The notes beneath the pieces were generated by a model. It was not told where the DNA came from. It was given only the letters and a program-made list of their open reading frames with translations, and ran no database searches. The position numbers were made by a program, and so were the translations under genes. Shown piece by piece: positions 16,076 through 23,812 of a DNA stretch of 39,599 bases. Position 1 is the stretch's first letter, and each line of letters starts with the position of its first letter. The stretch is taken from positions 1-39,599 of the forward strand of contig JAQUXR010000024.1 of the NCBI GenBank assembly GCA_028692275.1, in the 5' to 3' direction. This stretch comes from Frisingicoccus sp009929615. Lineage in GTDB: Bacteria; Bacillota; Clostridia; Lachnospirales; Lachnospiraceae.

Positions 16076-16126
16076 ATTGTATATTCTTTATATATACAAT
16101 ATACCACTGTGTATATACACTGTCAA
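16076..16126 (-). promoter_or_regulatory. Promoter and operators of the GntR/ABC operon
   Basis: Minus strand TTGACA (16126-16121), 17-base spacer, TATATT (16103-16098). The spacer is almost filled by the perfect palindrome GTGTATATACAC (16109-16120). A second inverted repeat ATTGTATA (16076-16083) / TATACAAT (16093-16100) covers the -10 and start region. These are strong candidates for YtrA-type operators. Confidence 0.8.
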
Positions 16127-16139
16127 CACTTATTTACGG

Positions 16140-16168
16140 TTGAGTTTTTTTCCAAAAAAAGGTATACT
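16140..16168 (+). promoter_or_regulatory. yhfC promoter
   Basis: TTGAGT (16140-16145), 17-base spacer, TATACT (16163-16168), 40 bases before the start. CGGGAGGAT precedes the ATG. Confidence 0.75.
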
Positions 16169-16208
16169 ATTTTAATAACTAAAATATCTCTATCGGGAGG
16201 ATTTAACC

Positions 16209-17027
16209 ATGACAACAACGACACCGCTCATTCCTCAGATGTCCTTCATCTGTATGGGATTAACGGCAATTATATGTATTGCCATCCCACTCATCTTGCT
16301 TTTTTCTTTTAAAAACAGATTTCATGCAAGAATACAGTCCTTTTTCATGGGGGCTATTACTTATATTATTTTTGCTTTCGTTCTTGAAAGTTTTGCCCAT
16401 GAATCTTTCTTATCCGGAACAACCGCTTTTAGTCAGCAGATTCTGAATAATCCTGTGGTGAACGCCCTTTATCTCGGACTGGCTGCCGGTATTTTTGAAG
16501 AGGCCGGACGCTTTTTCTGTTTGACCGTCATCATGAAAAATGCCCGAAAAGAAGATGCTTTTATCTATGGTATCGGTCACGGCGGCATCGAGGCCTTTAC
16601 AGTAGGTGCCTGGACGATGGTTCAGAACATTATCATATCTATGGCTTTGAATCAGTATGGCAGTATTGAAACCTATTCAGCACAGGCCACAACTGCAGAA
16701 GAAGGTGCTTCTATCGCAAAATATCTGACAACACTGGTAAATACACCATCTGCGAATTACTTACTTGTCAGTGTGGAACGTGTATGCGTATTGATTTTAC
16801 AAATCAGTCTTTCCATTTTGATGTACAAAGCTATTACACGAAAGAAATATCTTTTCATTCCGCTGTCTGTTCTGCTGCACGCATTAATGATTTTTATCAT
16901 GAATCTTTCTCAATCCGGCGTGATTGCCAGTACAGCCCTTGCGGAAGTCATTGTTATTGTTTTGGCTGTGGGAACTACTTTGTTTGCTTACAGACAGTAT
17001 CAGAGTCTTAAATATGACGATTATTAA
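16209..17027 (+). CDS. YhfC family intramembrane protease-like membrane protein
   Basis: 272 residues with about seven predicted membrane helices. The family motif is clear: LAAGIFEEAGRFF (glutamate pair and Arg in one helix) and IYGIGHGGIEA (His-Gly-Gly in the next), which resemble the metal/glutamate active site of PrsW and CAAX-type intramembrane proteases. YhfC members are annotated as putative proteases; no substrate is known. The gene stands alone with its own promoter, divergent from the GntR operon, and ends at a strong hairpin. There is no signal peptide other than the first helix. Confidence 0.82.
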   Translation: MTTTTPLIPQMSFICMGLTAIICIAIPLILLFSFKNRFHARIQSFFMGAITYIIFAFVLESFAHESFLSGTTAFSQQILNNPVVNALYLGLAAGIFEEAGRFFCLTVIMKNARKEDAFIYGIGHGGIEAFTVGAWTMVQNIIISMALNQYGSIETYSAQATTAEEGASIAKYLTTLVNTPSANYLLVSVERVCVLILQISLSILMYKAITRKKYLFIPLSVLLHALMIFIMNLSQSGVIASTALAEVIVIVLAVGTTLFAYRQYQSLKYDDY

Positions 17028-17032
17028 AAAGC

Positions 17033-17079
17033 AAAAACTCCACACAACAGATATGAGTATCTGCTGTGTGGAGTTTTTT
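17033..17079 (+). terminator. Bidirectional terminator after yhfC
   Basis: Long stem AAAAACTCCACACA...CAGATA / TATCTG...TGTGTGGAGTTTTTT with loop TGAG. It has a T run on the plus strand and an A run on the left for the convergent queL gene. Confidence 0.92.
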
Positions 17080-17083
17080 ATCC

Positions 17084-17779
17084 TTAATCTCCTACACCAA
17101 AGTCTGTATTTTCAAAAAGAACTTCAACCGACGGGTCATTCTTAAGCCATTGATAATTCTCGGCAAACCACCGGATTAATTCCGGGTCCTTTTTTACATC
17201 CGTTGTATTATCTGTATATACATTGATTGTGCCCAGTTTAAAATATTTTTTTAATATATCTATATCCCGGGTAATCATTTCTTTTGTCTGGCCTTTAATG
17301 CCCACCATTAAACAAGGTGAATCAAAATAAGCCGCCACTTCTTCCGGCTCTTTAAAATCTGCATGTTTGTTCAGATAGTTTTCTCTGAAATCTTCATCAA
17401 AAGTCTCTATACCAATTTTATAAACAATCGGAATCTTAAAAAACGCTCTCATCTCATCTAAACGTTTTCGATACATCCAGTGACTTTCAAAAAATAGTTT
17501 CTTAATCTTTTTCTCTTCAATCACTTCCCTTATATCTTCAAGCGTCTCCTTTGGCAGTTCAAAACAACTGGCTGAATCAATAACTTCAAGAACGCCAAAT
17601 TTCCCTGTGACATTGGCCAGAACTTCCCGGTTCAGTTTCACCATCTCCGGAATGTTGTCCGAATTATCATCGATATAATCGCAAAACCGGCATTTGCCCC
17701 ATGCACAGGGTTTTGCCTTTAAAAGTACAATCTCTCTTTGGTTTTTATCTGTAATACGGCTATAACGCTCCATGTCCAC
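17084..17779 (-). CDS. queL: Radical SAM enzyme, probable queuine lyase
   Basis: 231 residues. The cluster motif is CAWGKCRFC (Cys25, Cys30, Cys33), a CX4CX2C variant of the usual CX3CX2C; YKIGIETFDEDFRENYLNK and MVGIKGQTKEMI fit the rest of the partial barrel. In gut Clostridia a radical SAM subgroup named QueL converts queuine to the bacterial precursor preQ1, and its gene travels with an ECF S-component and a queuosine nucleosidase. The same three genes lie here in one operon, which is the main basis for the call. It overlaps the upstream gene by 20 bases, and GGAGG before its ATG lies in that gene's coding end. Confidence 0.75.
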   Translation of the reverse strand: MDMERYSRITDKNQREIVLLKAKPCAWGKCRFCDYIDDNSDNIPEMVKLNREVLANVTGKFGVLEVIDSASCFELPKETLEDIREVIEEKKIKKLFFESHWMYRKRLDEMRAFFKIPIVYKIGIETFDEDFRENYLNKHADFKEPEEVAAYFDSPCLMVGIKGQTKEMITRDIDILKKYFKLGTINVYTDNTTDVKKDPELIRWFAENYQWLKNDPSVEVLFENTDFGVGD

Positions 17780-18341
17780 CTCCGCGTATTCTGCCTTTCA
17801 TCTCCGGTGTCAATACCTTCAGGGCCGCTGTTACCAGTAACACCGCTACCAGCTTATCACCATAATCTGTCAGTACCTGCACAATAAAACAGCTCAGGGT
17901 GAGATTCATTCCCAGATTATTCATCAAAATAACCAGATACGATGAACCCGATGAGGTAATTCCTCCGAAAATCACAGCTGTAATCGCCGCACTGGCCATG
18001 GATGTCGGCAGAGAAAGCACAAAGCTTCCTAACGGCAGCCATCTTCCTTTCAGCCATTTCGTCTGAAATAATAATCCAGCCATCAGTCCTGTCAGAATCT
18101 GAACCGGTGCATAATACAAGGAATATATATCAAAAGTAATACCACTAATTAAGCTGCCAAGCACGCCTGTTGCCACACCATAAACCGGTCCCAAAAGGGC
18201 TCCTGTGAGTACCGTCCCAATAGAATCCAGATAAATAGGAAGCCTCAGATTCAAAGCAAGAAAAGCACCTAATATGTTTAAAACAATGCCTAACGCAACC
18301 ATACACTGTTTAATGGTTGTAAATTTCTTTCCGGTTGTCAT
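17760..18341 (-). CDS. qrtT: ECF transporter S-component, probable queuine/queuosine uptake
   Basis: 193 residues with about six membrane helices and the S-component landmarks LPIYLDSIGTVLTGALLGP and GVATGVLGSLI. S-components bind the substrate and dock on a shared EcfAAT module, which is not encoded here. Position between a nucleoside hydrolase and a QueL-like radical SAM gene points to queuine or queuosine as substrate. QrtT is the name used for such a family in gut Clostridia; a QueT relation is also possible. Its start overlaps the upstream stop by 4 bases (ATGA). The final residues carry a GGG-rich tail because the queL ribosome binding site is embedded in them. Confidence 0.72.
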   Translation of the reverse strand: MTTGKKFTTIKQCMVALGIVLNILGAFLALNLRLPIYLDSIGTVLTGALLGPVYGVATGVLGSLISGITFDIYSLYYAPVQILTGLMAGLLFQTKWLKGRWLPLGSFVLSLPTSMASAAITAVIFGGITSSGSSYLVILMNNLGMNLTLSCFIVQVLTDYGDKLVAVLLVTAALKVLTPEMKGRIRGGGHGAL

Positions 18342-19324
18342 CTCGCACCTCCCTCTGCCTTTTTCTCAAAAAGGGCATTAAAGAAATACGTCATGAAAGC
18401 TGAAGCATCCACCCGAGTCAGTACATAGCTGCTTGGTTTCTTTCTCCAAAAGCCTTTTTCATCCACGACGGACTGGCCCACACAAAGCCCTTCTGTTTCA
18501 ACCGTCGTATAGGCATCTAACCCCCGGCATAATTCCTTGTGAATAAAATAAGCAATTGCCAGAGGGTCATTGATGACACAGCCATCAATTCCCTCCTGTT
18601 TTTTATGAAAATCCACATAAAACTTTGTAATCTTTACAATAAAGTCCGCCTTATCATCTTCCAGACGGGTCAGACTTTCAATAAGCTCCGGCGTCAACAC
18701 AATCTGTCGTGTGACATCCAGGCCTACCATCTCTACCTGGCAGCTGATATGTTCGAAAACATATTTTGCCCCTTCCGGGTCCACCCAATAATTAAATTCT
18801 GCCACCGGTGAACAATTTCCAAAACTTTTAAAATTACCACCCATAGAAACAAAGCGTTTCAGATGCGAAAATACCTCTGGAGATACTTTTAAAGCCATGG
18901 CAATATTGGTCAAAGGACCAATGGCAATGATGGACAGTGTTTCTTCTTTCAGTTTCTGAACAATAAACTGAACAGCTTCCGGTAAATCCGAAAGACTTTC
19001 ATCCCCTTTAAAATGGTCATAGGCCCGTTCCGTCTCTTTAACAGGAGTTACTCCTGCCTCACCCAGACCGTCCATTCCATGGGTATCCTGTGCTGTCACA
19101 AGAGGACGTTTCAAGGGAGCTTCCGCTCCGGCATAAATCGGAATGTCTTCCCGTCCCATAAGACGGCATACTTTTCGTGCATTCTCTATCCCTAAATCCA
19201 CCGGTACATTACCGCAGACTATGGTAATCCCAATAACCTCCAGTTCCGGTGCGGACAGAGCATACATGAGTGCCAGGCTGTCATCAATTCCCGGGTCACA
19301 ATCAATAATAACTCTTTCTTTCAT
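18338..19324 (-). CDS. queK: Inosine/uridine-type nucleoside hydrolase, probable queuosine nucleosidase
   Basis: About 328 residues. The calcium-binding motif DCDPGIDD near the N terminus, AIGPLTNIA, and FNYWVDPEGAK with GLDVT are family hallmarks. In this operon it would release queuine from queuosine (QueK role) for conversion by QueL. The C-terminal motif, HDPLA in inosine/uridine hydrolases, reads NDPLA here, so the leaving-group His is Asn; this may reflect a different base substrate. I prefer the start at 19324 (ATG with AGGAGA and an 8-base gap); the ATG at 19330 would be only about 1 base from that site. Preceded by a predicted preQ1 riboswitch. Confidence 0.78.
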   Translation of the reverse strand: MKERVIIDCDPGIDDSLALMYALSAPELEVIGITIVCGNVPVDLGIENARKVCRLMGREDIPIYAGAEAPLKRPLVTAQDTHGMDGLGEAGVTPVKETERAYDHFKGDESLSDLPEAVQFIVQKLKEETLSIIAIGPLTNIAMALKVSPEVFSHLKRFVSMGGNFKSFGNCSPVAEFNYWVDPEGAKYVFEHISCQVEMVGLDVTRQIVLTPELIESLTRLEDDKADFIVKITKFYVDFHKKQEGIDGCVINDPLAIAYFIHKELCRGLDAYTTVETEGLCVGQSVVDEKGFWRKKPSSYVLTRVDASAFMTYFFNALFEKKAEGGAR

Positions 19325-19349
19325 ATTCATTCTCCTATCTTTTCAGATT

Positions 19350-19384
19350 CTTGGTTTTTTATCCTGGGAAGTTTCCGAACCAGT
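19350..19384 (-). promoter_or_regulatory. Predicted preQ1-I riboswitch
   Basis: On the minus strand: P1 arm CTGG, loop TTCGGAAACTTC, P1 arm CCAG, then the A-rich tail GATAAAAAACCAAG. This matches the small H-type pseudoknot of class I preQ1 aptamers. B. subtilis has an UUC loop start and the tail AUAAAAAACUAAG. The change of CUA to CCA in the tail is matched by GG in the loop, so the pseudoknot helix can still form. A hairpin CAGAG/CTCTG (19385-19404) lies just upstream, and a small ATCT-GAAA-AGAT hairpin just before the ribosome binding site. There is no clear intrinsic terminator, so translational control is more likely. A TATACT -10 (19430-19425) with an upstream TG lies before it. Confidence 0.62.
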
Positions 19385-19494
19385 CCAGAGAGCCTCGCCC
19401 TCTGATTTTATGAATAGCCAAATCAGTATACCATAAAACTTCAAGTTTGTGATATACTTATACAAATAAAAATACAAATTTTGGAGGTCTTTTC

Positions 19495-20139
19495 ATGCAT
19501 TTAAAACATTTTCTTACAGCATTGGCGCTAACACTGTGTATTATCTCCGCCTCTGTTGTCATCACTCTTAACTTTAAACCTCTTTATTATATAGACATGG
19601 GCATATACAACCTTTCAGAGGAAACCGGATACACCGATGCCGAAATTCGTGAAAACTACAATGCTCTGATTGAATATAACTCTGTGTTTTATCAGGGTGA
19701 ATTAAACTTTCCAAGTCTTCCTATGTCCAAAGAAGCACAGATTCATTTTGTCGAAGTAAAACGTATCTTTGTCTTTATCCAGGCCGTTCTTTTTCCACTA
19801 AGTCTTATTGGAAGTATTATCGGCATCTGGTATTTAAAAAAGAAAAAACAAAAGCCAGCTTATCTAAAGCTGACTTCTGTTCTTTCCCTTGCCCTTCCGG
19901 CAATTCTTGGTATTCTAATCGCCCTGAACTGGGACCAGTTTTTTGTTACATTTCATGAAATATTTTTTAATAACGACTATTGGATATTCGATGCATCTAC
20001 CGACCCAATTATTCTATTGCTTCCAGACGGTTATTTTATGCACTGTGCCCTGATGATTCTTGGCTTAATCATTCTTTCAAGCCTTCTATGTTTCATCCTG
20101 TATCGAAAGAAATCAATAAACTCTAAAAATCATTCGTAA
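19495..20139 (+). CDS. lit: Lit-type lipoprotein intramolecular transacylase (DUF1461)
   Basis: 214 residues with four predicted membrane helices: one N-terminal, one after HFVEVKRIFVFIQAV, one around LSLALPAILGILIAL, and one C-terminal. Between helices 1 and 2 is an extracellular segment. The family motifs AQIHFVEVK (first conserved His) and FHEIFFNNDYWIFD (second conserved His) are present. DUF1461/TIGR01906 contains Lit, which moves an acyl chain within diacylated lipoproteins to make the lyso form and reduces TLR2 recognition. TTTGGAGGT lies before the start. The last 27 bases overlap the end of a convergent lipoprotein gene. Confidence 0.8.
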   Translation: MHLKHFLTALALTLCIISASVVITLNFKPLYYIDMGIYNLSEETGYTDAEIRENYNALIEYNSVFYQGELNFPSLPMSKEAQIHFVEVKRIFVFIQAVLFPLSLIGSIIGIWYLKKKKQKPAYLKLTSVLSLALPAILGILIALNWDQFFVTFHEIFFNNDYWIFDASTDPIILLLPDGYFMHCALMILGLIILSSLLCFILYRKKSINSKNHS

Positions 20140-22005
20140 AGACGTAAATAAAAATACAACCAATGCTACTGTTCCTACTGTTAAAAAGACCTGATTTCTT
20201 CCATGAGACAGGTCTGTTTTTAACAGATATTTCTGTCTATGCCTGATGTATCCGGCAATATGTTTCAAATTCATCACCAATGAGAATATTGTCAATATCA
20301 GACTGGCCCACCAGATGATAAGCTGGGATACTCCGGATACATTAGCTGTCGCACCATTAGAACTAACAACAAGTATCTGGTCCTTTGTTGTACAGGTCAA
20401 TGTATTCTCCGAAGTCACCATGTCTGTATAACTTCCATTTTCAAAGGCCGCCGTATATCCCGATGGATAATCAATCTGATAGGAAATGCCCTCATCTACT
20501 GCCGCACTGCCTAAAAACTGCTGAAAATTAATTCTATCTTCAAACGTATAGGATTTTGTACGGAGCATCTTTCTTTTGGATTTTCCTCCGGAAATCATAC
20601 TGGTTAAATTTTCTTCATTTGCAGAACCATCTAAAAACTTCGTTGTTTTCAATGATAATTCTTCAACACTCTTCCCATGAATATTAACTCTGTAAGAAGT
20701 TACACCTTCTTCATCCGTTACATCCAGTGTCATATCTTCATCCATTCGGGCTCTCAACTTATTCTCAAAGGTTTCCCCCATCAAAGCTGCTTTTTCCGAA
20801 TCAAATTTAAAGGTCATGCTGCGGTCCAGTGATGTATCACTGGTTATCTTTGTATAAGCCTCTATCTTTTGAATATCGATGGCATAGGACAGACTGATAC
20901 GAACCTGATCAGAAGGCCCGACTGTCATGTACACACTTGTGTATTTATCACTGTGATCATAGGAATAATCTTTAAGAAACCCGGTGAGCGATTCGCACTG
21001 ATCAAAAGAATATTCTGAGCCTGCATTTAGTTTATAAACCAATTCCGCATTATCCTTGCTGAAATCTAGGAAATAAGAGCCATCCAGATAAAGGGTAATC
21101 ACTTTATTCGCACGGAATGGGTCCGATTCATCCCCATTCTCCTCAACCTTAAACTCGCAGTTTTTTGTTTGAAGCACAGAATTTAACTGGGATAACAGTG
21201 TTGTTTCATTATAGGCGCTAAACCCAATTGTATAGACTCTCTGCTCATCCACTTCATTGACTTCATATACACCGCCATCCGGTGCCAGTTTCTTAATCGC
21301 ATCATCCATCTTATCGCCCATATCATAATAAACCTCTTTGGATACGATAAAATTAATAAGCACACCATAAGAATCATCATCGTTCATCGTCAGCTCTACA
21401 GAAAGTGTATCAAAGGTGTGGGAGTCCATCTTTTCAACATGAATCTGCTCACTTGTTTCTATTGTTTCATCTTCATATATAACCTGGGTTTTACCATTTG
21501 TGAAAATATCACCCAATTCTGCATCAGAAAATTCGGTATATTCCTCTTTTAAGGCCTCAAGAAGCCAATTAAACAACTCCTGTGATGAGAAGTTCTCCTG
21601 TATCATATATCCGCTCTTAAAAATAGAATTTGAAGCATCATAATAGATTCCCGGGGTCTTTCCCAGAATTTGTCCGATTTTATTCGTATAGTCTGAAAGA
21701 CTTGCAAATTCTAAAGTCATGGTTATCTCTACACCATTGTTGACCTCTTCTGCCGAACAAATCATAGTTGATGGACATTTTTCCGTCACTACCTTCTGCA
21801 GTTCCTCTAAATCCCCGTTAAAAGCCCTTTTGAAAACGCTGTCCGAAATGACTGCTGACATCTCTCTGCTGCCCTTGAAATTCTTATTCACCGTCAATGA
21901 TGTATCAATACTTATCTTTGTATTACCCATGCAACCACAGAGTATCCACATCATCAGACATATTATGCCTGTCATTATCCATTTCTTTTTATCTTTTGCG
22001 CCCAT
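20113..22005 (-). CDS. Large lipoprotein with two C-terminal membrane helices, unknown function
   Basis: 630 residues. A lipoprotein signal is clear: charged MGAKDKKKW, hydrophobic IMTGIICLMMWI, lipobox LCGC. The body has repeated beta-rich segments with many Thr/Ser and acidic residues (for example the repeated patterns VNNGVEITMTLEF and KITSDTSLDRSMTFKF). Two C-terminal helices follow (LIIWWASLILTIFSLVMNL and VFLTVGTVALVVFLFTSL) with a basic loop between. I recognise no catalytic motif. The layout resembles LppM-type or YidC-unrelated surface lipoproteins, but I cannot name a family. Its AAGGAGG site overlaps the cinA stop, so it is cotranscribed with pgsA-cinA. Confidence 0.75.
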   Translation of the reverse strand: MGAKDKKKWIMTGIICLMMWILCGCMGNTKISIDTSLTVNKNFKGSREMSAVISDSVFKRAFNGDLEELQKVVTEKCPSTMICSAEEVNNGVEITMTLEFASLSDYTNKIGQILGKTPGIYYDASNSIFKSGYMIQENFSSQELFNWLLEALKEEYTEFSDAELGDIFTNGKTQVIYEDETIETSEQIHVEKMDSHTFDTLSVELTMNDDDSYGVLINFIVSKEVYYDMGDKMDDAIKKLAPDGGVYEVNEVDEQRVYTIGFSAYNETTLLSQLNSVLQTKNCEFKVEENGDESDPFRANKVITLYLDGSYFLDFSKDNAELVYKLNAGSEYSFDQCESLTGFLKDYSYDHSDKYTSVYMTVGPSDQVRISLSYAIDIQKIEAYTKITSDTSLDRSMTFKFDSEKAALMGETFENKLRARMDEDMTLDVTDEEGVTSYRVNIHGKSVEELSLKTTKFLDGSANEENLTSMISGGKSKRKMLRTKSYTFEDRINFQQFLGSAAVDEGISYQIDYPSGYTAAFENGSYTDMVTSENTLTCTTKDQILVVSSNGATANVSGVSQLIIWWASLILTIFSLVMNLKHIAGYIRHRQKYLLKTDLSHGRNQVFLTVGTVALVVFLFTSLRMIFRVY

Positions 22006-22016
22006 ATGATGCCTCC

Positions 22017-23270
22017 TTAACTCCGGTCAGAATCGCTTATACACCGCCGAAGCATGTCCAACGCCTTCTTCACAGTCAATTCTCTGACTTTCTGGCGGTT
22101 TCCATTCATATGATAGGACTCAACCCATACTTTACCATCAATATAACAGCCAATATATACAAGTCCTACTGGTTTCTCCGGTGTACCGCCATCAGGTCCG
22201 GCAATACCGGTCACAGAAATAGCTGCCCGGGCATTCGCTGCTTTTGCAGCACCTTTGGCCATCTCTTCGGCACACTTGGCGCTTACCGCACCTTCGGTTT
22301 TTAAGGTTTTATTCTTCACACCGAGAATACGGTGCTTTGCTTCATTTGAATAGGTTATATAACCTTCTCTGAAAACTTCAGAGGCCCCGGCAACATTAAT
22401 CAGCTCTCCGGCAACCAGCCCTCCGGTACAGGATTCCGCTGTTGTCACTGTCATGCTCTTTCTCTTCAGAAGTCCAATAACGTGCTGCTCCAGAGACTCA
22501 CTTTCTCTGGTTGTATATATTTTATCCCCGAAACGGCTTTTTATTTCTTTGACAACCGGCTTGATACTCTTTCTTGCCGCTTTAGAATCCTCGCCGCTGG
22601 CTGTAATTCGCAGATGAACTTCGCCACCTTTAGCATAGGTTCCTATCGTTGGATTTGTCTGGGCCTGAATTAAATCAGCAATGGCTTCTGCCACCCTGCT
22701 TTCACCCATACCACAGATTTTTACAGTCTTGGATACAATCACCTGATTATTCAGACTTGCAAGGTACGGTGCAATGCTTTCTTCAAACATCTGCTTCAAT
22801 TCTTCCGGTGGTCCCGGCATAAGAATAATCCGCTTTGTTTCATCAACCTCCACAATCATCCCCGGTGCAGTTCCATTATGATTTTCCACAATTTTGGCAC
22901 CTTCAATAACCATAGCCTGTTTCCAATTATTATCCGGGGTTCCTCTGGCACCCATACGCTCAAAATAGTCCTGAATCTGCTGATGTATCTCAGGGGATTC
23001 TTTCATCTCCCGCCCCAGCACTTTTGCAACTGTTTCCCGGGTAAGGTCGTCTTCTGTAGGTCCAAGTCCACCTGTTAATAAAATAATATCTGCACGTTTT
23101 AACGCAGTCTTAATGGTTGCGGACAGACGTTTTTCATTATCACCAACAGTAACCTGATAGTAATCACTGAGCCCGAGAACTGCGCACTCCTCTGCCAGAT
23201 ATCTTGCATTGGTGTTGGTAATATTTCCAAGCAGAATCTCTGTTCCAACAGAAATTAATTCAATAACCAT
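22017..23270 (-). CDS. cinA: CinA, competence/damage-inducible protein; NMN deamidase
   Basis: 417 residues of typical length. The N-terminal MoCF-like COG1058 domain shows ELISVGTEILLGNITNTNARYLAEE, LLTGGLGPTEDDLTRE and LMPGPPEELKQMF. The C-terminal CinA domain shows VTTAESCTGGLVAGELINVAGAS, SVTGIAGPDGGTPEKPVG and so on. The C-terminal domain deamidates nicotinamide mononucleotide in pyridine nucleotide salvage; the N-terminal one is linked to ADP-ribose pyrophosphatase activity. The pgsA stop and cinA start share a base (TAATG). recA, which follows cinA in many Firmicutes, is not here. Confidence 0.95.
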   Translation of the reverse strand: MVIELISVGTEILLGNITNTNARYLAEECAVLGLSDYYQVTVGDNEKRLSATIKTALKRADIILLTGGLGPTEDDLTRETVAKVLGREMKESPEIHQQIQDYFERMGARGTPDNNWKQAMVIEGAKIVENHNGTAPGMIVEVDETKRIILMPGPPEELKQMFEESIAPYLASLNNQVIVSKTVKICGMGESRVAEAIADLIQAQTNPTIGTYAKGGEVHLRITASGEDSKAARKSIKPVVKEIKSRFGDKIYTTRESESLEQHVIGLLKRKSMTVTTAESCTGGLVAGELINVAGASEVFREGYITYSNEAKHRILGVKNKTLKTEGAVSAKCAEEMAKGAAKAANARAAISVTGIAGPDGGTPEKPVGLVYIGCYIDGKVWVESYHMNGNRQKVRELTVKKALDMLRRCISDSDRS

Positions 23271-23812
23271 TACATTTCTCCTCCTAGCACATCCTTATTT
23301 TTCAAAAGATAATCTAAAAGCGAAATGATTGTAAGGATTAAAGATGCATAAATTAAAATCTGCTCTACCGGATATATCCATGCAGCGCCAAAGAATATAC
23401 CGCCAAAATTAGGAATCATAAAAACAATCGTAACCATTGTTACAGCCGTTTTGATTTTTCCCCAATATCCTGCTGCAATAACCTTGCCACCCTCAGCGGC
23501 AACCAGACGAAAACCACTGATAATAAATTCTCGACTGATAATAACCAATACAATCCATGCTGGAATTCGATTCACTTCAATAAAACAAATTAAAGCTGCT
23601 GCCACCAAAAGCTTATCTGCCAATGGGTCCATAAACTTTCCAAAGTTTGTAACCAGATTATATTTTCTTGCAATCTTTCCATCCGCCAAATCCGTCAGAC
23701 TGGCGATAATAAACAGAATATCTGCAATATAGACATGCCCCGTCAAATAGAAAAATACAAAAAATGGTATCATAATGACTCTTAATACAGTCAGTTTATT
23801 CGGTAAATTCAT
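23270..23812 (-). CDS. pgsA: CDP-diacylglycerol-glycerol-3-phosphate 3-phosphatidyltransferase
   Basis: 180 residues, four to five membrane helices. The CDP-alcohol phosphotransferase motif is intact: DLADGKIAR, then G and DPLADKLL, fitting D-x2-D-G-x2-A-R-x8-G-x3-D-x3-D. It makes phosphatidylglycerol phosphate, the first committed step of anionic phospholipid synthesis in the membrane. Its start overlaps the end of rimO by 17 bases, with AGGAGA 8 bases upstream, and its end overlaps cinA. Confidence 0.95.
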   Translation of the reverse strand: MNLPNKLTVLRVIMIPFFVFFYLTGHVYIADILFIIASLTDLADGKIARKYNLVTNFGKFMDPLADKLLVAAALICFIEVNRIPAWIVLVIISREFIISGFRLVAAEGGKVIAAGYWGKIKTAVTMVTIVFMIPNFGGIFFGAAWIYPVEQILIYASLILTIISLLDYLLKNKDVLGGEM

